Positions 35,843-44,479 of a stretch of DNA of 64,000 nucleotides are shown here, piece by piece. The notes under the pieces were generated by a model. The model made no database searches. It was not told where the DNA came from and saw only the letters and a list, made by a program, of their open reading frames with translations. The DNA is taken from contig NZ_CP102268.1 of the NCBI RefSeq assembly GCF_025148285.1, forward strand, positions 1,302,001-1,366,000, given 5' to 3'. Position 1 is the stretch's first letter. Every line of letters starts with the position of its first letter. The position numbers and the translations under genes are program-made. The stretch is from Marvinbryantia formatexigens DSM 14469 (lineage in GTDB: Bacteria > Bacillota > Clostridia > Lachnospirales > Lachnospiraceae).

Positions 35843-36577
35843 TTACAGCATCTTTTTCAAAAACGCCTGTACCCTTTCGTTCTGCGTTTCCTCAAACACC
35901 TGCTGCGGGGTTCCTTTTTCCATGATTATTCCCTCGTCCATAAAGACCACGCGGTCCGCGACCTCCCTGGCAAATCCCATTTCATGTGTGACAACAACCA
36001 TCGTCATGCCCGTCCTGGCAAGCTCCTGCATGGTACTTAATACTTCCCCGACCATCTCCGGGTCAAGCGCGGAGGTCGGTTCATCAAAAAGAAGGATCTC
36101 CGGCTCCATTGCCAGCGCCCGCGCAATGGCGATACGCTGCTTCTGCCCGCCCGACAGCATTTCCGGGTACACATCCTTCTTATCCTCCAGCCCGACCTTT
36201 TTCAAAAGCTCCAGAGCTTTCTTTTCCATCAGATCCTTCGGCTGTTTCTTTACCTTTACCGGGGACAGCAGGATATTTTTCATCACCGTCATATGAGGAA
36301 ACAAATTAAAATGCTGAAAAACCATTCCCACTTTCTGTCTGAGCAGGTCATAATCCACACGCCGGTCCGTGATACACTGTTCCTTAAACCAGATCTCTCC
36401 TCCGCTCACCTTCTCAATCGCATTCATGCACCGCAGAAGCGTGCTCTTTCCGGAACCGGAAGGACCGATGACAGCCACCACCTCTCCCGGCATAATATCC
36501 AGATTGATTTTTTTCAGGACCTGCAGGGAGCCATAATTTTTTGATACATCCTTTATTCTGATTACCGGATTTTTCAT
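35843..36577 (-). CDS. Amino-acid ABC transporter ATP-binding protein
   Basis: ATPase of the same importer, 244 residues. Walker A is GPSGSGKST, then [15 protein letters not shown], signature LSGGQKQR, Walker [15 protein letters not shown] and H-loop VTHEMGFA. The sequence is close to GlnQ/HisP/ArtP types. Confidence 0.93.
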   Translation of the reverse strand: MKNPVIRIKDVSKNYGSLQVLKKINLDIMPGEVVAVIGPSGSGKSTLLRCMNAIEKVSGGEIWFKEQCITDRRVDYDLLRQKVGMVFQHFNLFPHMTVMKNILLSPVKVKKQPKDLMEKKALELLKKVGLEDKKDVYPEMLSGGQKQRIAIARALAMEPEILLFDEPTSALDPEMVGEVLSTMQELARTGMTMVVVTHEMGFAREVADRVVFMDEGIIMEKGTPQQVFEETQNERVQAFLKKML

Positions 36578-36598
36578 AACCGTTCCTCCTCGCTCTTC

Positions 36599-37198
36599 TC
36601 ACGGTGTACAGAAGTGCTCTTCCACAAAGCTTTTCAGAAGCTTTACCGTTCCCTCTGTGCCAAGCACACTGCTATCTATCATAATGTTTTTGTAACGATA
36701 GTCTCCGGGCAGATATCCGGCATAGGCTTTGTGATAGCGTTCCCTTGCCTTATCCACCTCCAGGATCATTTTCTTTGCCTCATCCGGCTGCAGGTGAAAT
36801 TCTTTGAGACATGTTTCATATCGTTTTTCGTAAGGCGCGTAAATAAAAACATGTATGCAGTTCGGATATTCCTGCAGAATACTATCTGCGCATCTTCCTA
36901 CAATGACGCATGGTCCCTGCTCCGCGAGCTCCCGGATAATCTTCCTCTGCGTGCGGAAAATGGTATCCTGCGTATCCGTCGTCCCCATTCCCAGGGGATA
37001 TTTCATGCGGAAAAATCTCCCCTGGACGGCTTCCTCCAGCTCTCCGATTACAGAAAGCGGAACACCGAGCTTCTTGGCCGTCATATCCACAATGTCTCTG
37101 TCATAATATGCGACACCAAGAGCCTCCGCCAGTTTTTTTGCAATCGGTCTTCCAAGGCTTCCAAACTGCCTTGTCACGGTGATAATATAGTTGTTCAC
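36599..37198 (-). CDS. Cytidylate-kinase-like family protein
   Basis: 199 residues beginning YIITVTRQFGSLGRPIAKKL, the start of the cytidylate kinase-like family (P-loop variant RQFGSLGRPIAKK in place of GPAGSGKS). YYDRDIVDMTAKKLGV, IVGRCADSIL and the lid-like stretch KARERYHKAYAG follow. Members are widespread in Clostridia with unproven substrates. The start is GTG at 37198 with a GGGGGCGG site. Its place in an amino-acid operon is unexplained. Confidence 0.78.
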   Translation of the reverse strand: MNNYIITVTRQFGSLGRPIAKKLAEALGVAYYDRDIVDMTAKKLGVPLSVIGELEEAVQGRFFRMKYPLGMGTTDTQDTIFRTQRKIIRELAEQGPCVIVGRCADSILQEYPNCIHVFIYAPYEKRYETCLKEFHLQPDEAKKMILEVDKARERYHKAYAGYLPGDYRYKNIMIDSSVLGTEGTVKLLKSFVEEHFCTP

Positions 37199-37216
37199 GC
37201 TTTCCGCCCCCTTTAT

Positions 37217-38209
37217 TTATGAAACCGGCATCCGCCACAACGGCAATGTGGAACAATGGATTCCACCGCCCAGTCTGTTAATTTCCGAAATATCAACCGG
37301 TATCGTTTCTACTCCTGCTTTTTCCAGATTCTTTCTGGTTTTCACACCGGAAGCGGAAAACAATACCTTTCCCGGCTCAAGCGCAAGGCAGTTGTTTGTC
37401 AGCATCGGGTCTTCCATGTCCGTTTCAATAAGCTGATATCCCCTTTCCTTCAGCATCTTCAGAAACCAGTGCGGCAAAATGAAGGTGCTCACCAGTATCT
37501 TATCTTTATCAACAGGCAGGAACGCCTCGTCCAGATGAATATAATATGCCGGCATATCCACAACAATCAGCTCAATATCCTGATACGACAGCAGCGTGCG
37601 CAGCTGCTCAATACCTGCATCATTAATCCGTACCGAGCGTCCGACGATTGCCGTATGCGCATCGAGCATGGAGAAGGAACCGCCCTCCACCGTGCCCCTG
37701 CCCTGGATTGCCCCGATAATCGGGATTCCCTGCTCCGCCATAAATTTTTGTGTGATGCAGGTATCTCCCTGATGGAAATACATCGCAAATCTTGTGAGAA
37801 CAACACCCTTTGGCAGCATCAGTGCAACGTCTCTGGTAAATGTGAGGTTTGTCCAGTAATAAGAGGGATCTTCCAGATAAAAAATCTCAATTCCGTTGTT
37901 TCTGAGGATTTCTGCCATCCGGTCATGCTGCTCCTGCATCAGCCCGATATCCGGAAGTTTATGTGACTTAAAGTAATTGCGGATTCTTTTTCCGTCCCTG
38001 CTTTTTAAAATTCGGGCTCCTGCCTCCTCTTCATAAGAGCCTTCTGCAAGCTGTTTTAATTCTTCTCCCGGACGATGTATCAAAATCTTCCTGATTTTGC
38101 CCACAGAATTATCCACTCCGAATTCATTACCCCAGACCTCCCCGTATACCTCCGAAGTAAACATATTGTCAATTCTGCTCCTGTCCATATACATCTGTAA
38201 GGTTGCCAT
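37217..38209 (-). CDS. Guanidino-group-modifying enzyme (arginine deiminase/DDAH superfamily)
   Basis: 330 residues with the amidinotransferase-fold catalytic set: Asp in TFTRDVALML, Glu in RGTVEGGSFSML, His in YYIHLDEAFLPVD and Cys in GGGIHCSTLPLW near the C-terminus. Family members hydrolyse arginine, methylarginines, agmatine or related compounds; which one cannot be read off. It is smaller than classical ArcA (about 410) and larger than DDAH (about 255-285). The ATG at 38209 follows GGGGAG by eight nt and is four nt past the aminotransferase stop. Neighbouring RocB and aminotransferase favour an arginine or guanidino-acid substrate. Confidence 0.82.
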   Translation of the reverse strand: MATLQMYMDRSRIDNMFTSEVYGEVWGNEFGVDNSVGKIRKILIHRPGEELKQLAEGSYEEEAGARILKSRDGKRIRNYFKSHKLPDIGLMQEQHDRMAEILRNNGIEIFYLEDPSYYWTNLTFTRDVALMLPKGVVLTRFAMYFHQGDTCITQKFMAEQGIPIIGAIQGRGTVEGGSFSMLDAHTAIVGRSVRINDAGIEQLRTLLSYQDIELIVVDMPAYYIHLDEAFLPVDKDKILVSTFILPHWFLKMLKERGYQLIETDMEDPMLTNNCLALEPGKVLFSASGVKTRKNLEKAGVETIPVDISEINRLGGGIHCSTLPLWRMPVS

Positions 38210-38213
38210 CTTC

Positions 38214-39566
38214 CTATCTCCCCTCTTCCTGCAAAATGTCGTCCACCACAGCGACTGCAAAATCAATTTCCTCTTTTTTTACAATAAGCGGCGGGATAAA
38301 ACGAACAACATTATGGTCCGCCCCGCAGGTCAGAAGCACCAGATTCCGCTCCAGCGCTTTTGACTGAATTTTGGCAGTCAGCGCCGCATCCGGCTTCAAC
38401 GCTGTCCCCATATCTGTAGTTCCGTATGCCTGTCCTTCCGGCACTTTTTCCGCATCCGTTTTTTGAGGACGTGTCACCAGCTCCATAGCCACCATAAGCC
38501 CCGCTCCGCGCACATCCCCGATTGCCTCCGGATGCTTTTTCTGAAGCGCCTGCAGTTTTTCCAGAAAATACGCTCCCATTTTCCGGCAGTTTTCCAGCAG
38601 ATGCTCCTCCTCTATTATCTTCAGTGTTTCCAGACCGGCACGACAGGCAAGCGGATTGCCGCCAAAGGTTCCGCCATGCGCTCCGGCAGGCCATTTATCC
38701 ATAATCTCTTTTCTGGCAATAATTGCCGAAAGCGGAATCCCGCCGCCAAGCGCCTTGGCAGAGGTCAAGATGTCCGGCTTTACGCCAAAGGTCTGATATG
38801 CATACAGTTCCCCGGTTCTTCCAATACCGGTCTGCACCTCATCGAAAATCAGCAGAATACCATATTTATCACATATTGCCCGCAGCCCCTCAAGGAATGC
38901 TTTTCCCGGAACAATATATCCGCCCTCTCCCTGCACCGGTTCCACAATGATTGCCGCCACACATTCCGGATCTATCATTTTATGGAAAATCTGTTCAAAC
39001 TGTCCCAGACATTCCATGTGACATTTTCCTTTTTTCTGTCCGAACGGACAGCGGTAGCAGTTCGCATAATCCGCCCAGTAAACTGCCGGAAGCAGCGGTT
39101 CATAATATTTCCGGTACGCCGCATTGGAACCGGTAATGGATACTGCCGCCAGCGTGCGGCCGTGAAAGGAATTCCGGAAGCTGATAATCCCCGGTCTTTT
39201 TGTGACATATTTCGCCAGCTTGATTGCCCCCTCATTTGCTTCCGCACCGGAATTGCTGAAATATACCTTTGTGTCACCACCGGTCAGCTCCACCAGCTTT
39301 TCCGCCAGTGCAACATAAGATTCATAATACACGACGTTATGCCCCACATGTATCATATTGTCCAGTTCGTCTTTAATCGCTGCAACTACCCGTTCATTGC
39401 GGCATCCGATGTTGTTCACGGCAACTCCGCTTGCAAAGTCCAGAAGCCGTCTCCCGTCCTCTGTATACAGATATGCTCCCTCAGAACCTGTTACCCCCAG
39501 CGTCGTCGCACGTTTTGCAACGGCAGGCATTACCTCCATACATCTCTCATACATGCTCTTCATCAT
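38214..39566 (-). CDS. Class III PLP aminotransferase (acetylornithine/GABA type)
   Basis: 450 residues. It moves an omega-amino group to an oxo acid. The cofactor Lys is in LTSAKALGGGIPLSAI, the Asp in LLIFDEVQTGIGRTG, with NSGAEANEGAIKLAK and SFHGRTLAA. A Cys-rich loop (CYRCPFGQKKGKCHMEC) resembles that in related Clostridial/archaeal aminotransferases. Ornithine, acetylornithine or GABA are the likely substrates, given the RocB and guanidino-enzyme neighbours. Confidence 0.87.
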   Translation of the reverse strand: MMKSMYERCMEVMPAVAKRATTLGVTGSEGAYLYTEDGRRLLDFASGVAVNNIGCRNERVVAAIKDELDNMIHVGHNVVYYESYVALAEKLVELTGGDTKVYFSNSGAEANEGAIKLAKYVTKRPGIISFRNSFHGRTLAAVSITGSNAAYRKYYEPLLPAVYWADYANCYRCPFGQKKGKCHMECLGQFEQIFHKMIDPECVAAIIVEPVQGEGGYIVPGKAFLEGLRAICDKYGILLIFDEVQTGIGRTGELYAYQTFGVKPDILTSAKALGGGIPLSAIIARKEIMDKWPAGAHGGTFGGNPLACRAGLETLKIIEEEHLLENCRKMGAYFLEKLQALQKKHPEAIGDVRGAGLMVAMELVTRPQKTDAEKVPEGQAYGTTDMGTALKPDAALTAKIQSKALERNLVLLTCGADHNVVRFIPPLIVKKEEIDFAVAVVDDILQEEGR

Positions 39567-39596
39567 TCCGTCCCCGCTTTCTGCGCTTACCTTTTC

Positions 39597-39704
39597 GCCT
39601 TATCTTCTACGTTTTTCTCTGCTCTTCTTTATACCTTATCTCCTGCGTTTTTCTCTGTTTGCTTTCCGCTTTTCCTTCTGCGTTTTTCTGCGATAATTTA
39701 CTTT
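39597..39704. repeat. Three degenerate 36-bp repeats between rocB and the aminotransferase gene
   Basis: Units starting near 39597, 39633 and 39669 share the core TTCTGCGTTTTTCTCTG. Non-coding and pyrimidine-rich. Confidence 0.6.
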
Positions 39705-39718
39705 TTATTTCTGCCCAG

Positions 39719-39775
39719 CTTTAACCCGATATCATTGCTTTAACCCGCTATCATTACTTTAACCCGATATCATTG
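39719..39775. repeat. Three 19-bp tandem repeats abutting the rocB stop codon
   Basis: Units 39719-39737, 39738-39756 and 39757-39775 match CTTTAACCCGATATCATTG; the first and third are identical and the middle one differs at two positions. The array ends three bases before the rocB stop. Confidence 0.9.
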
Positions 39776-39777
39776 CT

Positions 39778-41406
39778 TTACTTCAGATAATATGTAATTG
39801 TTTTCCAGATTAGTGTTGGTAAAGTCTCAAAAGTATATGGAACATGTACACGTTCTGTCCATTTATGCGCATCTTTCCCGTAGCATCCATAATTTACTGC
39901 CGGAATATTCAGCCTTTTCATCTGAGCAAGCGGCAACGGATACAGACTTTCCATTCCGGGAAAATTATCCAGAAGCAGTTTCAGTGATTCCTCCGTATCG
40001 TCAATTTTCAGATAGCTGCTGTCAGAAAGACTTGGGAAAAATTTCATGAACCGGAATTCCTCCCCCGTTTCCTGCGTTACTTCCTTTGCAATTCCCATAA
40101 TCTGACTGATGAGCGCCTCATCTTTCCCCTGCAGTGTGTTGTGCGGACAATACGGAGCCGCAAAATATAACACAATAATTGGATGCGTTATTTTGGCGGT
40201 ATGCAGCAGATAGCGTATCACATGAATGGGAATTTCCCTTTTATCTGTCCCCTTCTGCAACTCCCGTGTCAGTATCCTGTCAATCTCCTCATCGTCTGCC
40301 CCCAGCTTCTTTGCCCTCTGGTACAGCCCGTCATAGGTGCAGACATCACAGTGATATTTGTAGTCACTGTGCCGCTGACCGTTCCGTGCACAAAATCTCC
40401 GGCTCATATCATTGATGTTCTGTAACATATCTCTCATTGTTTCATCTGCCGCCGCCAGCAGTTTTGACAGAATCTCTTCCATCGAGCTGTTATGCACAAA
40501 ATAATTAAAATAAACAAATGCTTCTGACGGTGTCTGCACATTGTACCAGGGCTTCAGGTCCTTCATCTTCAGTACCGACGGCGGATAGGCATACTCTCCG
40601 GCATATTCATCGGAAAAATCACAGTTCAGAGAAATTTTTTCCGTCAGCTTTGCCGCAAGCATAGCGGCGTCAAATCCTTCAAAGCACTGCCCCACATGCG
40701 TTTCCTTTCCCTGTATATAGAAACAGGGCAGCAGCTTTCCGACTACTCCTGTATAAATCGTCTTCGCCGTATCCCCCGGAAACAGCGGACAAATAAAATC
40801 ATTATTCACAGCCATCAGATAGTTAAGATGGTAACGGTTCTTTAGTTCTTCCAGAATGTCCAGCCCCTCAATAATGCCGGTGTGAAGATTTTCCTCGACA
40901 GGATTCAGAGAAAGAAGAATATTTCCCCGCAGCTCCTCCGGATGCTCACTGGCGGTCTTCAGAATACTGAGAAACACCGCATCCCCGCTTTTCATATCGC
41001 AGGCGCCCCGCCCAAACATATACTCTCCGGATTCCAGGTCCTTTCGCACCTCTTCCGGAAGGTCCTCCAGCCTGCCAAGTGCCTCCTTCAGCTCATCCGG
41101 ACTGCACGCCAGCGGTTTCAGTCCCTTATATTCCTCAATTCCAACCGTGTCGGTATGTCCATGAAAAATCAAGGTGTCTCCGCACGCATCCTTTTCGCCG
41201 ATCAGCAGCGCGCAGACATTGCGCCGATGGAGCGCATCGTTTTTCAGTTCTCTTACAACGACCTGTTCCGGATGCTTTTGAAAATATGGAATCTGCCTCA
41301 GATACTGTTCCAGGAACATTCCAATCTGCTGCTCCCCTTCTGTAGAATTAATGCTGCATATACGAACGAGCTGTTTTGTCAAATCCACCATTTCCTGATT
41401 AATCAC
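39778..41406 (-). CDS. rocB: RocB-type M20 metallohydrolase (arginine utilization)
   Basis: 542 residues of the M20 peptidase/deacylase superfamily in its long RocB form. The zinc-binding pattern is visible: HGHTDTVG near residue 81, RGACDMKSG and NPVEEN. In Bacillus, RocB belongs to the arginine catabolic regulon, but its exact reaction is unproven. The start is GTG at 41406 with GGGAGG seven nt upstream. It is the first gene of an operon of up to eight genes, divergent from the GntR regulator. Confidence 0.87.
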   Translation of the reverse strand: MINQEMVDLTKQLVRICSINSTEGEQQIGMFLEQYLRQIPYFQKHPEQVVVRELKNDALHRRNVCALLIGEKDACGDTLIFHGHTDTVGIEEYKGLKPLACSPDELKEALGRLEDLPEEVRKDLESGEYMFGRGACDMKSGDAVFLSILKTASEHPEELRGNILLSLNPVEENLHTGIIEGLDILEELKNRYHLNYLMAVNNDFICPLFPGDTAKTIYTGVVGKLLPCFYIQGKETHVGQCFEGFDAAMLAAKLTEKISLNCDFSDEYAGEYAYPPSVLKMKDLKPWYNVQTPSEAFVYFNYFVHNSSMEEILSKLLAAADETMRDMLQNINDMSRRFCARNGQRHSDYKYHCDVCTYDGLYQRAKKLGADDEEIDRILTRELQKGTDKREIPIHVIRYLLHTAKITHPIIVLYFAAPYCPHNTLQGKDEALISQIMGIAKEVTQETGEEFRFMKFFPSLSDSSYLKIDDTEESLKLLLDNFPGMESLYPLPLAQMKRLNIPAVNYGCYGKDAHKWTERVHVPYTFETLPTLIWKTITYYLK

Positions 41407-41555
41407 AATATTCCCTCCCCTTCTCAGATAGAAATCTGCCCTGGTGCAACAAAATCATTTTGAAATTAAAAGCACCCGGCTATGATATCTGCGGATTTTT
41501 CTGTGAAGCCTGCAGGAGCTGCCACCGGCAACTCCTTTCAGATACACGGCAACGA

Positions 41556-41587
41556 AAAGAGGCTATTGCTTTTGCAACAGCCCCTTT
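41556..41587 (-). terminator. Terminator-like hairpin in the rocB leader
   Basis: Arms GGCTGTTGC/GCAATAGCC with an AAAA loop on the minus strand (one G-T pair), extended by AAAG/CTTT and followed by TCTTTTC. It lies ~155 nt before the rocB start and downstream of the distal GTATAC site, so it may cut off the leader transcript, or simply end an unseen upstream transcript. Confidence 0.55.
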
Positions 41588-41666
41588 GCCATAATGGTGT
41601 TTCTCTTTTTTCAATTCGGTTTACGCCCTCCGGTATCCTCTCCGGCTTTTGCGTTATCCCTCTGTC

Positions 41667-41684
41667 TTTTGGTATACATTTTAC
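41667..41684. promoter_or_regulatory. Distal GTATAC half-site, possible GntR operator for rocB
   Basis: GTATACATTTTA matches one half of the perfect palindrome at 41763-41780; the other half is degenerate. Centres are about 97 bp apart. Confidence 0.4.
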
Positions 41685-41727
41685 ACGGCTTTTTCGAATT
41701 GTCAATACCCAATTTTTAATTTTTTTC

Positions 41728-41756
41728 TTGATTTTTCGCGTTTTGCATATTAAAAT
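41728..41756 (+). promoter_or_regulatory. Promoter of the GntR regulator gene
   Basis: -35 TTGATT (41728-41733), 17-nt spacer, -10 TAAAAT (41751-41756); predicted start near 41763. Confidence 0.6.
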
Positions 41757-41762
41757 AATTTT

Positions 41763-41780
41763 AAAAATGTATACATTTTT
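41763..41780. promoter_or_regulatory. Perfect 18-bp palindrome, probable GntR operator
   Basis: AAAAATGTATACATTTTT, centred on GTATAC as in known FadR/VanR-type GntR sites. It covers the predicted transcription start and ends one base before the ribosome-binding site, an ideal position for autorepression. Confidence 0.65.
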
Positions 41781-41792
41781 GGAGGAAAGACC

Positions 41793-42467
41793 ATGAAAAC
41801 GCCTACGAAAACAGGAAAAAAAGCTGCCAGCACTGTCACTTTAAAAGAGCAGGCGTACCAGGCGATCCGGGAACAGATTCTGAAAAACCATCTGCCTTCC
41901 GGCACGCCGCTCACGGAGGAACAGCTCAGTGCAGCGCTGAATATCAGCCGCACTCCTATCCGCGCCGCGCTGCAGAAGCTGACCTATGAAAAGCTGACCA
42001 TCCAGGATGCGACCGGACATATTTTTGTTTCCACAATTACCAGAAAAGATGTGGAAAATCTCACCGTGCTCCGCGCCCGGATTGAACCGCTGGCAATCGA
42101 GCTGGCGTCCTTTCCCATAGACGCCGAAAAAATTGAATTGCTGAAAAAAGACTGCTCCGTACAGTCTGCCCTGGTGAAGGAACACCCGGAAGATGACTAC
42201 CGCTACGCCATACTGGATACGCAGTTTCACACGGATATCGCAGCATTATGTGACAATTCCATTCTGGCGGATACTTTTAATTATCTGGCGCCAACCGTCA
42301 TCCGCGTCCACATTCTTACCGGAACACTGAATCCGTATAAGGAAACTGCCATCGAAGAACACCTGGAGCTTATTCATTATCTGGAACGCGGAAAAAAAGA
42401 TTTCGCCATGCTTGCATTAAAAGAACATGTTATGCAGGTGGGGAACCGGATTATGACCAGCTTATAA
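41793..42467 (+). CDS. GntR-family regulator, FCD (FadR/VanR-like) type
   Basis: 224 residues. The winged helix covers about residues 12-80 (EQAYQAIREQILKNHLPSGT; LSAALNISRTPIRAALQKL). The all-helical FCD ligand domain follows, with metal/ligand residues in DTQFHTDIAALCDN and later His in ALKEHVMQVGNR. GGAGG is seven nt before the ATG. It is divergent from the rocB operon and carries a palindromic operator at its own start site, so it most likely controls both. The effector may be an amino acid or its breakdown product. Confidence 0.9.
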   Translation: MKTPTKTGKKAASTVTLKEQAYQAIREQILKNHLPSGTPLTEEQLSAALNISRTPIRAALQKLTYEKLTIQDATGHIFVSTITRKDVENLTVLRARIEPLAIELASFPIDAEKIELLKKDCSVQSALVKEHPEDDYRYAILDTQFHTDIAALCDNSILADTFNYLAPTVIRVHILTGTLNPYKETAIEEHLELIHYLERGKKDFAMLALKEHVMQVGNRIMTSL

Positions 42468-42475
42468 GATGTCAT

Positions 42476-42504
42476 TTGACCGATTCCGGAAACAGCGTTA
42501 TAAT
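42476..42504 (+). promoter_or_regulatory. Promoter of the DUF3786 gene
   Basis: -35 TTGACC (42476-42481), 17-nt spacer, perfect -10 TATAAT (42499-42504), just past the GntR stop. Confidence 0.75.
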
Positions 42505-42540
42505 TACGCTATATTTTATGTTGCGGGGAGGTCGTCCGGT

Positions 42541-43284
42541 ATGGAACAAAAAGTATCAAACTATGAAAAATGGTGTGAAGAATGGGGCAGACGTTTTTTA
42601 ACGCTGAATCAGACACAGCTTCAGCAGACACTGCCGGAATTAAAAGAAGAGGGAGATTACCTCACCCTCTTCCATTTCGGGAAAAAATACGGCATTCACC
42701 GGCAGACCGGCAAAATTGTTCTTATGGAAGAGCCTGCGCAATCTGTCTTTGCGGTCTCTTCCACCGGAAAATCCCCTGCCGCCGGTACGCTTACCGGGCG
42801 ACCTGTCTCTGCAGGCGCTCCCGCAGAACAGCCTGTTTCCACAAATGTCCGTCTGAATATCTATACGCTGCTCTGGTATGCAAAGCCTTCCGCCAGGTTA
42901 CAAAATCACTGGGTGACATTTGCCGACCTCAAGGATGCACGCCCCTTTGCGCCCGCTTTTCAAAAAGGCGTTCTCCAGACATTTGCCCGGACCTTTACCG
43001 GACACTCTGACAGGCTGATTGCCGCCTGCGAAGCACTCGGCGGGCAGAAGCTGCCACATTCTGATGTCGGCTATCAGATAAATGCATTTGAATGCATTCC
43101 CGTACAGTTTCTTTTCTGGGAAGGGGACGACGAATTTCCTGCACAGGCAAATATGCTTTTTGACATCAGTGCAACCGATTTTATTCATGTGGAAAGTGTC
43201 GTAACTATCGCCTCCGTCGGGCTTGATGAACTTGCCGAAGCTGCCGGAATCCCCGTGTACGCCGGCGGATTCCAGACAAAATGA
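42541..43284 (+). CDS. DUF3786-type protein
   Basis: 247 residues, cytosolic. The C-terminal half fits DUF3786, a family of anaerobes with no known function (PVQFLFWEGDDEFPAQANML, FDISATDFIHVESVVTIAS). A Pro/Ala/Gly-rich linker (SSTGKSPAAGTLTGRP) splits the N-terminal part and looks like an insertion. I use ATG 42541 because GGGGAGG lies nine nt before it and the promoter ends at 42504; the frame runs further up to 42469. Confidence 0.65.
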   Translation: MEQKVSNYEKWCEEWGRRFLTLNQTQLQQTLPELKEEGDYLTLFHFGKKYGIHRQTGKIVLMEEPAQSVFAVSSTGKSPAAGTLTGRPVSAGAPAEQPVSTNVRLNIYTLLWYAKPSARLQNHWVTFADLKDARPFAPAFQKGVLQTFARTFTGHSDRLIAACEALGGQKLPHSDVGYQINAFECIPVQFLFWEGDDEFPAQANMLFDISATDFIHVESVVTIASVGLDELAEAAGIPVYAGGFQTK

Positions 43285-43317
43285 GACTTGCGCCGCCGGA
43301 TTTCCCGTATGCGCCAG

Positions 43318-44370
43318 CTACAGTCCCTCTCCGTCAAACGCCGGAATAAAGCTTTCCTTTGCGGTTTCGCCCTCCTGAATAAACGCATTTTCAACGCCAA
43401 GAGAGAGGGCATAATCCAGCAGGCGCTCATATTCCCGTTTAGTCACTTTGCGGTTCAGCTCCGGCAGCTTTTCCACCTGCACAAGCGGCGTATACTGGTT
43501 CATAAGGCTCAGATACACCTGGTTTCCATATGTTTCATACACATATTGCACCACTGCCTTCGCATTTTTTAAGTGATTTGGCAGGAGCAGATGACGGACA
43601 ATTACGCCTTTTTGCATCATCCCCTCCGCATCGAAGACCGGTTTTCCCTGCTGCCTTACCATTTCAGCAAGCGCAATCTTTGCTTTCTCCGGATAATCCT
43701 GCGCGTGCGACAGACGCCCGGCAAGCTCCGGCTCCATGTATTTAAAATCTGTCAGATAAATATCTACAATCCCATCCAGCATCGCCAGCGTCTCCGCTTT
43801 TTCATAACCACCACAGTTATAAACAATCGGAACCGTCAGTCCCTGCGCGCGCGCAATCTGCACTGCCCGGATAATTTCCGGCGTATAATGTGTCGGCGTG
43901 ACCAGATTCATATTCGCCGCCCCTTTTTCCTGCAGCTCCAGAAATATTTCTGCCAGACGTTCCTGTGAAATTTCCATACCTGCCGCAGCATCCGCGATTA
44001 CCGCATTCTGACAGTACACACACCGCAGCGGACACCCGGAGAAAAAAACGGTTCCGGAGCCGTGCTCCCCGGAAATACATGGCTCCTCCCACATATGAAG
44101 GCCGGCACGCGCAGCGAGAATCTTCGTCCCCGCCACACCGCAAAATCCTTTTTTTCCTGCCGCCCGGTCCGCTCCACATTCACGCGGGCAGAGCCTGCAG
44201 CCCCTCTGTTCTTTCTTATGCACCGCTTCACATTTCATCTCATGCGCAGTCGTACCCTCTGTCCCGTGTTCCATCCTACACTCCGTCTTATGCGCCATTT
44301 CATACTCTGTGCCGTGCACATTCATACACGCTGTTTCATGTCCCGTCTTATGTGATGTATCTGGTTCCAT
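43318..44370 (-). CDS. PflX-like radical SAM protein with repetitive His/Cys N-terminus
   Basis: 350 residues. The core begins at about residue 57 with an accessory Cys motif (GCRLCPRECGADR, FCGVAG) and the radical SAM motif CPLRCVYCQN near residue 110, as in PflX/pyruvate-formate-lyase-activating-like proteins. The first ~55 residues are a low-complexity run of loosely repeated HxTE/HExxC units rich in His, Met and Cys, which relatives lack. The weak ribosome-binding site (GGGGG, 12 nt from the ATG) leaves the true start uncertain; an internal Met at about residue 45 is possible. Target unknown. Confidence 0.8.
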   Translation of the reverse strand: MEPDTSHKTGHETACMNVHGTEYEMAHKTECRMEHGTEGTTAHEMKCEAVHKKEQRGCRLCPRECGADRAAGKKGFCGVAGTKILAARAGLHMWEEPCISGEHGSGTVFFSGCPLRCVYCQNAVIADAAAGMEISQERLAEIFLELQEKGAANMNLVTPTHYTPEIIRAVQIARAQGLTVPIVYNCGGYEKAETLAMLDGIVDIYLTDFKYMEPELAGRLSHAQDYPEKAKIALAEMVRQQGKPVFDAEGMMQKGVIVRHLLLPNHLKNAKAVVQYVYETYGNQVYLSLMNQYTPLVQVEKLPELNRKVTKREYERLLDYALSLGVENAFIQEGETAKESFIPAFDGEGL

Positions 44371-44479
44371 CTTTTATACTGTCCCCCATTTCCGGCTGCT
44401 CTGGTATTCATCCACCCGAATATCTCATATTAATCTGACACGATTCTGATTTTTATCCGCCGGGTCTGTTTTTCTTTCC

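Noticed and set aside
41407-41690. A known riboswitch (guanidine, lysine, SAM) in the rocB leader
   Set aside because: I could not match conserved core sequences by eye; only a terminator-like hairpin is supported.
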